Origin: Ogataea parapolymorpha DL-1
Lineage: Eukaryota; Ascomycota; Pichiomycetes; Pichiales; Pichiaceae
DNA: 64,000 nucleotides
Assembly (NCBI RefSeq): GCF_000187245.1
Contig: NC_027860.1
Coordinates: forward strand, 806,001-870,000
Direction: 5' to 3'
In this document: positions 29,029 to 38,118 of the stretch, piece by piece
Layout: every line of letters begins with the position of its first letter
Numbering within the stretch: the first letter of the stretch is position 1
The notes under the pieces: generated by a model
Seen by the model: the letters and a program-made list of their open reading frames with translations, nothing else
What the model was told of the DNA's origin: nothing
Database searches by the model: none
Translations under genes and position numbers: made by a program

Positions 29029-30837
29029 ATGTCCGGAGAATTGGAAACGAAGCTAAATAATACGTCGGAAGACACATTGACTCCGAGCACCAGGGAAGAT
29101 AATCACGATGAGCCTAAGCTAAATGAACAAATGTCGAATCTGTCATTGAAAACATCTAACCTCATACCGAGTGCTGTGTTGAAAATCAAGAATGTGCCAT
29201 CGGATACCACATTAAGGGAGGCGTTTCTCATTTTTTCACTGTGTCTGGATGAGGTTGTCTTCGTCGATATTGTCCATGAAGTGGACTCGCCAACTCATGG
29301 ATCGTCTCCCGTGCCGTTGAATAACGGCACGATCTCGACATCGCTTTCTAGTCATGGTTCTGTGTCATCGAGCCCCGTCATCATCGCCAAATTCAGCTCG
29401 TTGAAAACTGCGCAGCAAGTTGCGCAGCTTCTTGACGATAAATGCTTATTCAGTACTGCATATCAGCCGGTCAACGTGGAATTGGTTAACGACCAACTTG
29501 ATCAAACTTCGTCATTTGCTAGTTCGCCTTATGCACAGACATCGCCATCCCACAACTCATCAGCTCTTCCGGTAATCAGCTCGCTCGGCCCCCCTCAGAC
29601 ATCGAATATTGGACTTAATAAAAGACCTCCGCTAAGCACGCAAAGATCGAGATTTCTTTTTAGCGATCCATTTTCAAATCATAATAATCCAAATATTCCT
29701 CCAGGCTCTTCCACTTCGTCAACTTCATCATCAGCATCGCAACCACAAACTGTTCCGTCCCAACCGACTTCAGCCCTGCCAGGCGGATTGGTACCAGGGC
29801 AACAGAGCACTGCTCCTGTGGCATCAACGTCATCCACGCAGAACGTTTTTGATCAACTGACCTCGCCTTTGTTGGCATCAACAAGTAAAGGTGTGCTTCT
29901 GATGGACTCGCATAATGAGTACGACCAGATGGTCAGACCGTGGTCCACGGGAAGCAATGGCCTACCGTCATCGCAGCATAATCTGAGTACATCTAAGAGT
30001 GGGTCCTCTCCCGCAAATAATACGCCGACTAAGAACATCCCTGAGTCGTTGACCATCAACACCGGTCTGGCTTCCTCCCTTCCGACGGGATTACCCACCC
30101 CGATCACAAATGAATGGGACAGAAGAAGACAAGGATCTGCATTTTTCAATGGAAATCAATCGACGCCTGCCACGAGTGCTCCTTCGCAGCCTAACGGAAC
30201 ACAGCAATCGATGCTTGTTAACGGAGCTTCAACGCCTTCAATCACATCGCCTCCATTCCAGCAATCGTTGGTTCAGCCTACTCAACAGCAACAGCAGCAG
30301 CATATTCCCGAGTTGTCATTGTTGGCCAGAGTGCCTCCACCTGCGAATCCCGCTGATCAAAATCCACCATGCAACACATTGTATGTTGGTAATCTGCCAC
30401 CTGACGCTACAGAGCTTGAACTTCGTACTTTGTTCCAGCCACAGAAAGGTTTCCGCAGGCTGTCCTTCCGAACGAAGCAAAATACAGGTAACGGATCAAG
30501 CTCGCATCATGGACCAATGTGCTTTGTTGAGTTCGAAGATGTTGCTTACGCTACACGGGCTTTGGCAGAACTGTATGGTCGCACCCTTCCTCGTGCCAAT
30601 GGATCTACCTCGAATAATAAAGGAGGAATCCGCTTGAGTTTCAGCAAGAATCCACTAGGTGTGAGGGGTCCAGGCCAGAACAGACGGGGATCCAATAATC
30701 CAAGCTACGGTTCCCAGAATAATACAACGCAAAACGGCAATGCTACCGGGGCTGCTGTGCAGAATGGTGGAAGTCAGTACAATGGATTCCAACAGTTTTC
30801 CTATCAACAAATGCCACTTTCCCAGTATCCGAAATGA
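29029..30837 (+). CDS. WHI3: Whi3/Whi4-type RNA-binding cell-size regulator
   Basis: A 602-residue protein with an N-terminal RRM-like fold ([19 protein letters not shown]), a long Ser/Thr/Pro/Gln-rich disordered middle including a Gln run near 425, and a C-terminal RRM at about 448-545 ([21 protein letters not shown] ... [21 protein letters not shown]). The tail is Asn/Gln-rich. This matches Whi3, which binds CLN3 mRNA and delays Start in S. cerevisiae; the CDC28 gene of the same pathway lies in this window. The Gln-rich region is the part that drives condensation in relatives. Confidence 0.9.
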   Translation: MSGELETKLNNTSEDTLTPSTREDNHDEPKLNEQMSNLSLKTSNLIPSAVLKIKNVPSDTTLREAFLIFSLCLDEVVFVDIVHEVDSPTHGSSPVPLNNGTISTSLSSHGSVSSSPVIIAKFSSLKTAQQVAQLLDDKCLFSTAYQPVNVELVNDQLDQTSSFASSPYAQTSPSHNSSALPVISSLGPPQTSNIGLNKRPPLSTQRSRFLFSDPFSNHNNPNIPPGSSTSSTSSSASQPQTVPSQPTSALPGGLVPGQQSTAPVASTSSTQNVFDQLTSPLLASTSKGVLLMDSHNEYDQMVRPWSTGSNGLPSSQHNLSTSKSGSSPANNTPTKNIPESLTINTGLASSLPTGLPTPITNEWDRRRQGSAFFNGNQSTPATSAPSQPNGTQQSMLVNGASTPSITSPPFQQSLVQPTQQQQQQHIPELSLLARVPPPANPADQNPPCNTLYVGNLPPDATELELRTLFQPQKGFRRLSFRTKQNTGNGSSSHHGPMCFVEFEDVAYATRALAELYGRTLPRANGSTSNNKGGIRLSFSKNPLGVRGPGQNRRGSNNPSYGSQNNTTQNGNATGAAVQNGGSQYNGFQQFSYQQMPLSQYPK

Positions 30838-31022
30838 GCTTGGTTGTCGATTATGAATTTTCCATTGTATTACTAGCTCTTGTTATAAGTTTGTCGATTT
30901 TTCCAGCGAATAAGGGACATTTTCCATATCATTAAGTGTGTTTATTCAGTTCTTTTGCTTGCCATATTTCATTCTCGTATGAATTGCATATATTTTTGCT
31001 AACCATTTCGTCCGTATGGTAA

Positions 31023-31727
31023 CTAATCGATTTTTGCGCATTGGTCGATGCCGGGGTAGTCTGGCACGTCGATGTTCCATTTTTCTGCAAATGTCTTATC
31101 GATGAACCTTCCTCCCACATAATGTAACGCTCCCTTCTTTAAAAGCTTTGCACATGGTTTGGGGGCTGTAAGAGACACGAGCAGGTCAGGCTGGTAATCC
31201 GAGATTTCTTTGGCAACAGGGCCCTCGTCGACATCCCAGCCGGACGGGATGTCTACGGCGATGATTTTCTTCTTGTTTTTTTGCGCCTGTAGCATGCTTT
31301 CGATGACTGCGTCGAAAGGTTTGCGGATCGGCGGCTTGAACGAGAACCCAAACAGTGCGTCCACGATCAGGTCACATGACTTTAGCTCTGGCGTGAGATC
31401 AGACACAAATGGAACGTTGAAGTTGCGTAGCTGGGTGGTGAGTCCAGTGAATATTTCTCTGTTTGTTGGCTTTGGATAGTATACTTTTGGGGCGTAGCCG
31501 AACAACTTGAGGTGTCTGGCGGCCACAAGGCCGTCTCCACCGTTGTTTCCTGGGCCGCAAAGGATCAAGCAATTTTTGGTGGAGGAAGGTGGATATTCTT
31601 TGTAGATGGCCTGTGCGACGGCCAGACCTGCCAATTCCATGAGCTGGTCAATTGTGAAGCCCATTGTGGACATGAGCTCCTGATCCAGCAGTGCTGCACG
31701 GGCTGCCTCGATAGTTCTAAAAGACAT
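31023..31727 (-). CDS. NNR1: NAD(P)HX epimerase
   Basis: Metabolite-repair enzyme that interconverts the R and S epimers of hydrated NAD(P)H so that the dehydratase can act. The 234-residue protein has the YjeF_N features GFTIDQLMELAGLAVAQA, LCGPGNNGGDGLVAARHL near 55-72, DLIVDALFGFSFKPP and VDIPSGWDVDEG. The start at 31727 aligns with the family N-terminus. The frame continues upstream to an ATG at 31826, giving a hydrophobic, acid-free 33-residue extension that could be an alternative targeting sequence. It is divergent from SHS1 by 113 bp. Confidence 0.93.
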   Translation of the reverse strand: MSFRTIEAARAALLDQELMSTMGFTIDQLMELAGLAVAQAIYKEYPPSSTKNCLILCGPGNNGGDGLVAARHLKLFGYAPKVYYPKPTNREIFTGLTTQLRNFNVPFVSDLTPELKSCDLIVDALFGFSFKPPIRKPFDAVIESMLQAQKNKKKIIAVDIPSGWDVDEGPVAKEISDYQPDLLVSLTAPKPCAKLLKKGALHYVGGRFIDKTFAEKWNIDVPDYPGIDQCAKID

Positions 31728-31840
31728 GGAGAGATAATTCAGGAGATTGAGAGACTGCCCGATTTGAGCATGACAGAAAATCAGAGCTATTTGGACGCGT
31801 GAAAAAACAACAAAAAGGACACTCATCACCAGCTTGTAAA

Positions 31841-33535
31841 ATGTCCAAGAGAAACTCTTCTGCGGTGCTGAGGCGCCAGAAAGACCTGAAGCGAGGCATC
31901 CGGTTCACGGTGATGGTGTGCGGGTGCGCGGGGACTGGCAAGACCTCATTTGTGAACTCGCTTCTCGAGAGAAACATTCTTCCGCACAGGTACCAGTATC
32001 ACAAGCCGACCGGAGAGGAGACGATCCGCAAGACCATTACGTTTGCCAACCTCAGCGGAGTGGTTTCTGACGCCACCGAGTACGAGAGAGTCTTTGATCC
32101 GGAAGTGGCGAATCAGGAGCCTGGAATCTCCATCACAGAGACCTCTGTTGAGATCCTGGACGAGGACGACTCCAAGCTGTTGCTGACGATCATTGACACG
32201 CCAGGCTTTGGTGACAACATCAACAACGAGGTGTGTGCTACGGAAATCATCAATTTCCTCGAACAGCAGTTCGATCTCGTCCTGGCAGAAGAGACCAGGG
32301 TCAGAAGAAACCCGCGGTTTGTCGATACCAGGGTGCATGTCTGCCTATACTTCATCACGCCTACAGGCCATGGGCTGCGAGAGCTGGACGTCGACACGAT
32401 GAAGAAGCTGTCGAAGTTTGTGAACGTGATTCCTGTTATTGGCAGAGCCGACTCGTTCACGAAAACAGAGCTTCTCAATTTCAAGAGAAACATCATGCAG
32501 GACATAGACCATCATAAAATTCCGATCTACCAGTTTGAGTACGACGCAGACGACGACGACGACGTCGTGGAGGAAAACCGGTATCTGAGCGAGATGCAGC
32601 CGTTTGCCGTGATCACCTCTGACGACGAAGCAGAGATCAACGGCGTCAAGACCCGCGTCAGAACCTATCCATGGGGGTCCATCGACATTAACAATACCGA
32701 GTACTCAGACTTCCCGGTTCTGAAGTCTGTTCTTCTCGGCTCCCATCTACAAGACCTCAAGGACATTACGCACGATTTCCTGTACGAGAACTACCGTACT
32801 GAAAAATTGATGAGTGTTACCGAGCTTGAGGAGCTGCGTGCTGCTGAGGCCGGAGGAATCGTGTCGGAACCACCTTCGATGTCGAACCTCGCCGATATTG
32901 CCAACTCCAAGTCCATGGCCAAGTTCGATGCGCCTTCGCAGAGAATCTCGTCTATGCTGTCCACAGGAACCACAGGCACCACCAAGATCACCAAGGACAA
33001 CAAGGTGGACTCTGTGGCCTCGAAACTCAGTGCAACCTCGCTGACAGAGCCCCCAGAGATCATCAAGGGCAAGCCAGAGTCAGACTACTCGTTCCAGAAA
33101 GACGACGAGCTGGCCTCATTGGTGGATGACAAGGAAGAGACGCCTGTGGGCGCTGGACTTGCGGGCTCGAACGCAGCAACACCGACCACGACGCCTCGGC
33201 TACCGCACTCTCCTTCTGTCTCGTCTCAGTACTCTGGATCTCCATCGATTAACGCCAGACAGCTTCGTAAGATCAGTGAGACCGTGCCTTATCTGCTCAA
33301 GCATGAGACTTTGATGAGTAAACACCAGAAACTCGAAGAGCTGGAGCGGAAATCTGCGCAAGAACTGGCTAAGCGTGCTGCGGAGCTGGAGAAGAAAGCC
33401 ATGGAACTGAAACAGAGAGAGAAGCTGTTGAAAGAGCAGTTAGCAAAGAAAGAGAAGCTGCTTGCCAAGGAAGAGCCTGCGGACACTACAGCGGATACCG
33501 CGAGCTTTGTAGCTGGAGACGACAAGGAGCAGTAG
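31841..33535 (+). CDS. SHS1: Septin Shs1/Sep7
   Basis: Filament-forming GTPase family protein of the bud neck. The 564-residue sequence has a P-loop GCAGTGKTS at 28-36, then DTPGFGD and the septin block RNPRFVDTRVHVCLYFITPTGHGLREL. The C-terminal coiled coil (ISETVPYLLKHETL ... QKLEELERKSAQELAKR) closely resembles the end of S. cerevisiae Shs1 and distinguishes it from Cdc11 and Cdc12. The middle is Ser/Thr-rich. The start at 31841 is the first ATG of the frame. Confidence 0.91.
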   Translation: MSKRNSSAVLRRQKDLKRGIRFTVMVCGCAGTGKTSFVNSLLERNILPHRYQYHKPTGEETIRKTITFANLSGVVSDATEYERVFDPEVANQEPGISITETSVEILDEDDSKLLLTIIDTPGFGDNINNEVCATEIINFLEQQFDLVLAEETRVRRNPRFVDTRVHVCLYFITPTGHGLRELDVDTMKKLSKFVNVIPVIGRADSFTKTELLNFKRNIMQDIDHHKIPIYQFEYDADDDDDVVEENRYLSEMQPFAVITSDDEAEINGVKTRVRTYPWGSIDINNTEYSDFPVLKSVLLGSHLQDLKDITHDFLYENYRTEKLMSVTELEELRAAEAGGIVSEPPSMSNLADIANSKSMAKFDAPSQRISSMLSTGTTGTTKITKDNKVDSVASKLSATSLTEPPEIIKGKPESDYSFQKDDELASLVDDKEETPVGAGLAGSNAATPTTTPRLPHSPSVSSQYSGSPSINARQLRKISETVPYLLKHETLMSKHQKLEELERKSAQELAKRAAELEKKAMELKQREKLLKEQLAKKEKLLAKEEPADTTADTASFVAGDDKEQ

Positions 33536-33714
33536 ATATATTTAAATGCACAGAAAAAAAGATAGCACCGACGCGTCGTCTGTTTTTTTTTTTTTTGCCA
33601 GTCGAACGCGGACGATTAGGTAAAGTCGAAAAACCTCACATTTTTGAACGTTGTCCTAGACTTGTGCAATATTTCGCGTCCACACCGCTTCCGAGCTTTG
33701 TAATTATATCCCCA

Positions 33715-35871
33715 ATGGATGCTGTACGGCCAACCTCGCCGCGGCGCGTGAAGGTATACACGCTGGAAGATGATAAGTGGGTCGACCGGGGCACAGGGTA
33801 CTGTTCAGGAATGCTGGAGGGAGGCCCCCATTTCCTTGTCCGAAACGAAAATGACACCTCCCAAACGCTACTGAAGGCCACAATCGAGGGCTCTACGCAA
33901 TACCAACGACAGCAAGACACGCTAATTGTCTGGACAGACAGTCAAGGAAACGACTATGCTCTTTCGTTCCAGGAGCCAGACGGCTGTCTGTCGCTATGCG
34001 AATTTCTCATCAACATCCAGCACACAATTGAGCCCAACATATCGCTGGTGGCTGTGGTATCGAACGGCCAGGACGGCGAAGTCACAGAGGTGATTGCCGG
34101 CCCTGTGCCTGAGCCATGTTTCCCCACCGACACGAACCTGGCCGAGCTTCTGGAGCTCTTGAATCAGGGCGCAAAGTCCAACAAATTTAAGGAGACTTTG
34201 CTGGATTTCATCAAAAACGACGGCTTTTTAACGAAACTCATTGAAACGTTCCACAGAAACGAGCAGAACAAGAACCTGATCAACCTCTACTATTTGTGTG
34301 ATATTGTCAAGACGTTGGTTTTCTACGGTGAGTCGGCCATTATGGAAACATTTGTGGACGACGACGCGATCGATGGCATTGTCGGAATCCTCGAATACGA
34401 TTCCGAGTTCCCCAACTACAAGACAAACAACCGACAGTACCTTGCTGAAAAGACTAGCTTCAAAGAGGTGATCCCGATTCAGAGCGACGAAATCAAGGAC
34501 CTCGTAAAACGAACTTTCCGGCTCTATTTTCTCAAGGACGTGGTGCTGGCCAGACTGCTGGACGACGCGTCCTTCAACTGTATTTCGACCATGATCCATC
34601 TCAACGAAGACCAGATTCTCAAATTCATTCGCTCGGATCCCGAGTTCCTGCCCGCCTTATTCAAGCTATACGACGACACCAACGACCTCAGTGTGTCCAA
34701 GGCACGTGACGGAATCAAGCTGATCCACCAGTTCACTCTCATTGCCAAGAAGTTCCAGCCCGTGCCGCAATCCGAGTTCTACAAAGCCTTAATCGACCAA
34801 GGTCTAGTGAGACTCATACAGTTCGCATTCAAAGACTCCGCCACAGAGAGCCGAATACTGGCGACGGAGCTTATTGTCACCATAATAGAGCACGACGTGC
34901 TTCTGTTCAACAAGAACGAGACCGAGATCGACACCACTTTGATCTCCATCCTTATCGAAGTCCTTTTACAGGATCCCAACGTTGGACTGAAAACACAAGC
35001 ATTCGAGGCCATCAAGGTTCTTCTGGACCCTGCAAACATCGCGCAATCGACCCTGCCCTTTAATTCGACTCTCGGAAATGCAGACGGCAACATCGACACG
35101 AGCCTCGTGGAATCTGGTTATCTCCAAAGTTTTTATAAGGGAGCTGCAGAGAAATTGTTTTCACCACTTGAAAAGCGCATCTCCAGCCCGTCAAGCAAAT
35201 CCACCACCATCACATACTCCAACCTGTGTGAGCTGCTCAACTTCGTGGCAAGAGAGCACGACAGAGCCTTGAGCAAGACGTTTATTTTGGAGCACAATTT
35301 GCTTCGTGGAATAGGCAATCTCCACCGCAAATGCTACTCGTTGCAATTACGGCTTAGTGCCCTGCGTTGTATCAAATCGATCATCATGCTGGACGACGAG
35401 GACTATGTTCGCTACCTTATTGAGAACGACGTGCTTCATGAGTTTATGAGCATGTTGCGAGAGACAGCTCGGCAGAATAATTTGGTTAATTCTGCTTGTC
35501 TTAGTGTGCTCCATCTTGTGCTACAGAACAAAGCCCTTATGAACTTCAAGGCGTTGCGCAACTACTTGGTGGCTAAGTATTCAGACACATTGAGTCTCGA
35601 CCCTATTGGACTTGAATTGATTGCATCCGGCGAAGACGCACGAGAACAGTCTTTGCAGGCCGAGGCTACAGAGGTGAGTCCCACGTCTCCAGATATCCCC
35701 GATGATGTCGAACAAGAGAACTCTCCGCTGACATCGAAAAACGCTCGACGGATCGAAGATGACCTTGCGACGCCCGAAAAGAAGAAGAAGTTGAATAACA
35801 TCATTCTTAAGGCAGGAAAAACGTTTCGAATTAATAATTACACCGAAGAGGAGGAAGCTAGCGAGACGTGA
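33715..35871 (+). CDS. PSY2: Psy2, regulatory subunit 3 of protein phosphatase 4
   Basis: The 718-residue protein begins with an EVH1/PH-like domain (RVKVYTLEDDKWVDRGTGYC, then LSFQEPDGCLSLCEFLINIQ) and continues with the SMK-1/armadillo-like region (FIKNDGFLTKLIETFHRNEQ, LYYLCDIVKTLVFYGE, VKRTFRLYFLKDVVLARLLDD). The C-terminus is acidic with a short basic run EKKKKL. This is the Psy2/SMEK/PP4R3 arrangement; Psy2 directs phosphatase 4 to gamma-H2A and Rad53 in yeast. The ATG at 33715 follows a leader with a T15 tract and begins just before the conserved domain. Confidence 0.93.
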   Translation: MDAVRPTSPRRVKVYTLEDDKWVDRGTGYCSGMLEGGPHFLVRNENDTSQTLLKATIEGSTQYQRQQDTLIVWTDSQGNDYALSFQEPDGCLSLCEFLINIQHTIEPNISLVAVVSNGQDGEVTEVIAGPVPEPCFPTDTNLAELLELLNQGAKSNKFKETLLDFIKNDGFLTKLIETFHRNEQNKNLINLYYLCDIVKTLVFYGESAIMETFVDDDAIDGIVGILEYDSEFPNYKTNNRQYLAEKTSFKEVIPIQSDEIKDLVKRTFRLYFLKDVVLARLLDDASFNCISTMIHLNEDQILKFIRSDPEFLPALFKLYDDTNDLSVSKARDGIKLIHQFTLIAKKFQPVPQSEFYKALIDQGLVRLIQFAFKDSATESRILATELIVTIIEHDVLLFNKNETEIDTTLISILIEVLLQDPNVGLKTQAFEAIKVLLDPANIAQSTLPFNSTLGNADGNIDTSLVESGYLQSFYKGAAEKLFSPLEKRISSPSSKSTTITYSNLCELLNFVAREHDRALSKTFILEHNLLRGIGNLHRKCYSLQLRLSALRCIKSIIMLDDEDYVRYLIENDVLHEFMSMLRETARQNNLVNSACLSVLHLVLQNKALMNFKALRNYLVAKYSDTLSLDPIGLELIASGEDAREQSLQAEATEVSPTSPDIPDDVEQENSPLTSKNARRIEDDLATPEKKKKLNNIILKAGKTFRINNYTEEEEASET

Positions 35872-35926
35872 GAAAAAAAATTGTGGGGAATAAATGCATG
35901 TGAAATAACTACCTTCCCAAACTATC

Positions 35927-36778
35927 ATGAGTTCTTCTCCCTTCTTGCGTGTTTGGCAGCCAGATCTATTCAAAGACAAAGTTGCCTTTGTCACTGGCGG
36001 CTCGGGCACTATCTGCAAACGTCAGGCCGAAGCGCTTGTCACGTTGGGCTGTTCGGTAGCAATAATCGGCAGAAACTCAGAGAAGGCGACCGCTGCTGCC
36101 TCTGAACTGAACCAGATACGAGAGGACGTCCGGGCAATAGGCATCGGAGACTGCGACGTGCGCAAGCTGGACGATCTGGTGCGTGCCGTCAAAAAGACAG
36201 TGGACGAGCTGGGTCGGATTGACTTTGTCATCTGTGGGGCGGCTGGGAACTTCATTGCCGACTTCAACTCCCTAAGTGCCAATGCGTTCAAGACTGTCGT
36301 GGATATTGATTTGCTGGGCTCGTTCAACACCGTGAAGGCGTGCTACAACGAACTAAAGAAGAACAAGGGCGTAGTGCTTTTCGTGTCTGCAACCTTCCAC
36401 TACTACGGAGTGCCATTCCAGGCACATGTCGGAGCTGCCAAGGCAGGGATTGACGCTCTCTCCAACGCTCTGGCTGTTGAACTTGGACCGATCGGTGTTC
36501 GTGTGAATGCTATTGCTCCTGGCGCAATTGGCAACACAGAGGGGTATAGGAAGCTTTCTTCGGGGTCTCCAATGCAAAAAAAGATCCCGCTACAGAAGCT
36601 GGGCTCTACAGACGACATTGCGCAGGCCACCATCTTCCTATTCAGCAATGCTGCGCAGTACATCACCGGCACTGTGCAGATAGTCGACGGGGGATTCTGG
36701 CACATGGGGCCCCTTGTGACCACCGAGTTGTATCCGGAACAACTACTGAAACGGCTTGCTCGCGAGCCCAAACTGTGA
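35927..36778 (+). CDS. SPS19: Peroxisomal 2,4-dienoyl-CoA reductase, Sps19-like
   Basis: Short-chain dehydrogenase needed for beta-oxidation of unsaturated fatty acids at even double bonds. The 283-residue protein has the nucleotide-binding TGGSGTI at 23-29, CGAAGNF in the NNAG position, and the dienoyl-CoA reductase-type active region SATFHYYGVPFQAHVGAAKAG, where the usual Y-x3-K spacing is replaced as in this family. Late sequence GSTDDIAQATIFLFSNAAQYITG also fits. It ends in PKL, which fits the broad PTS1 consensus, so a peroxisomal location is likely. Confidence 0.88.
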   Translation: MSSSPFLRVWQPDLFKDKVAFVTGGSGTICKRQAEALVTLGCSVAIIGRNSEKATAAASELNQIREDVRAIGIGDCDVRKLDDLVRAVKKTVDELGRIDFVICGAAGNFIADFNSLSANAFKTVVDIDLLGSFNTVKACYNELKKNKGVVLFVSATFHYYGVPFQAHVGAAKAGIDALSNALAVELGPIGVRVNAIAPGAIGNTEGYRKLSSGSPMQKKIPLQKLGSTDDIAQATIFLFSNAAQYITGTVQIVDGGFWHMGPLVTTELYPEQLLKRLAREPKL

Positions 36779-36939
36779 GAATCGTGATCATGTAGTTTTT
36801 TTTAATGAATCATGACCGTGACTATTTCCGCTACTCAATCAATCCCCGTATATTCGGTATTTGATTTTTTTTTTTACCTCGGGGACAAATCAAACTCCGA
36901 GCATGATATATATGGTGCATTTGCCCAGTCGTTTTCCTA

Positions 36940-38118
36940 ATGGCATCTTCTCTCTCATCATTTGAGACCAAGACGACGGTACCTCCGTCTCGGATTGGGA
37001 CATTCTTCGATGACGTGCTCGCAAATTTCCACCCCATCTACTTCGTCATCAATATGGGACTGGGTATCACAAGCTTGGTGATGTACAACTTTCCGATCGA
37101 GCAGGTCCGTGTGGGGATGAGATACATGGGCATCGTGTACTTTTTCATTGATCTCGTTGCATTTATCATCATCCACGCTCTTTTTTTCCTGCGCTACTTT
37201 GTGCTATTCAACCGCTACGACCGTGTCTCATTTTGGGGGCTGCTCAAAGACCACCGACTCAGCGTGTTCCTTGGAGCAGAGGTCATGGGGTTCGGCTCGT
37301 TGATCAACATGATCCGATATTTGAGGCCAGAATGGACGCTTTTCACGTACACGCTCTGGTGGATCCAGGTAGCTCTCAGTCTGTTTTGTGCCTGGGGAGT
37401 CACGTTTCTAATGATGGCCGTGAACAACCTCGATGCAAGCGATCTCAACGCCACCATTCTTCTCCCCGTTGTCACCCTGACAGTTGCTTCTTCCACGGGC
37501 TCTATTGTGAGCGGCAAACTCGACTCTGCCAGCTGGAAGCTTTCTTCCGAGATCGTCACATTCATGCTCTTAAGCAACGCTCTTCTGCTTGCTTTCCCGC
37601 TCCTATCTGTCTATTTTTACAAACTACTCACATCAGGCCTGCCCTCAAAATCTAGCATCTACTCATGTTTCATCCCTATCGGCATGCTGGGACAGGGTGC
37701 GTTTGCCATGCTGCTCAATTTCCAACAATTGGCCGATCTCCTCCAAAACGAGCCAGCACTCATCAAGGTCACAGCCTTGCTCAGCCAAGAGTCTCTGCAA
37801 GTAGTGGCGGCACTGCTTCAGCTTGGATCCGTCTACGTGGCCATGTCTCTCGTTTCAATGGGCATCTGCGTTACCATGATAGCCATTTTCGGGGTTCTTA
37901 AATACGGCCTCATACATAGCTGGTCAAAGACGCTTTGGGCATCGACGTTCCCGCTGGGGACCATGGCTATTTCCCAGTCAGAGCTGTACCGCCTTACCGG
38001 CTGGCTGGGCTTCCAAATCACAAGCACCATTTACTCATTTGCATTGATCGCAGTCACAACATATTGTCTGCTAAATACCTGCATTTTCGAAATACCTATT
38101 CGAAAGCATGACGTTTGA
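36940..38118 (+). CDS. SSU1: Ssu1-like sulfite/organic-anion efflux transporter (TDT family)
   Basis: The 392-residue protein has about ten hydrophobic segments and starts with the family block FHPIYFVINMGLGITSLVMYNFP, comparable to the tellurite-resistance/dicarboxylate transporter (TehA/SLAC1) fold of Ssu1. Other matches are HRLSVFLGAEVMGFGSLINMI and the late YGLIHSWSKTLW ... FPLGTMAISQSELYRLTG. Ssu1 exports sulfite across the plasma membrane; paralogues can carry malate, so the substrate is an inference. The stop abuts the CLF1 stop with no intervening base. Confidence 0.85.
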   Translation: MASSLSSFETKTTVPPSRIGTFFDDVLANFHPIYFVINMGLGITSLVMYNFPIEQVRVGMRYMGIVYFFIDLVAFIIIHALFFLRYFVLFNRYDRVSFWGLLKDHRLSVFLGAEVMGFGSLINMIRYLRPEWTLFTYTLWWIQVALSLFCAWGVTFLMMAVNNLDASDLNATILLPVVTLTVASSTGSIVSGKLDSASWKLSSEIVTFMLLSNALLLAFPLLSVYFYKLLTSGLPSKSSIYSCFIPIGMLGQGAFAMLLNFQQLADLLQNEPALIKVTALLSQESLQVVAALLQLGSVYVAMSLVSMGICVTMIAIFGVLKYGLIHSWSKTLWASTFPLGTMAISQSELYRLTGWLGFQITSTIYSFALIAVTTYCLLNTCIFEIPIRKHDV

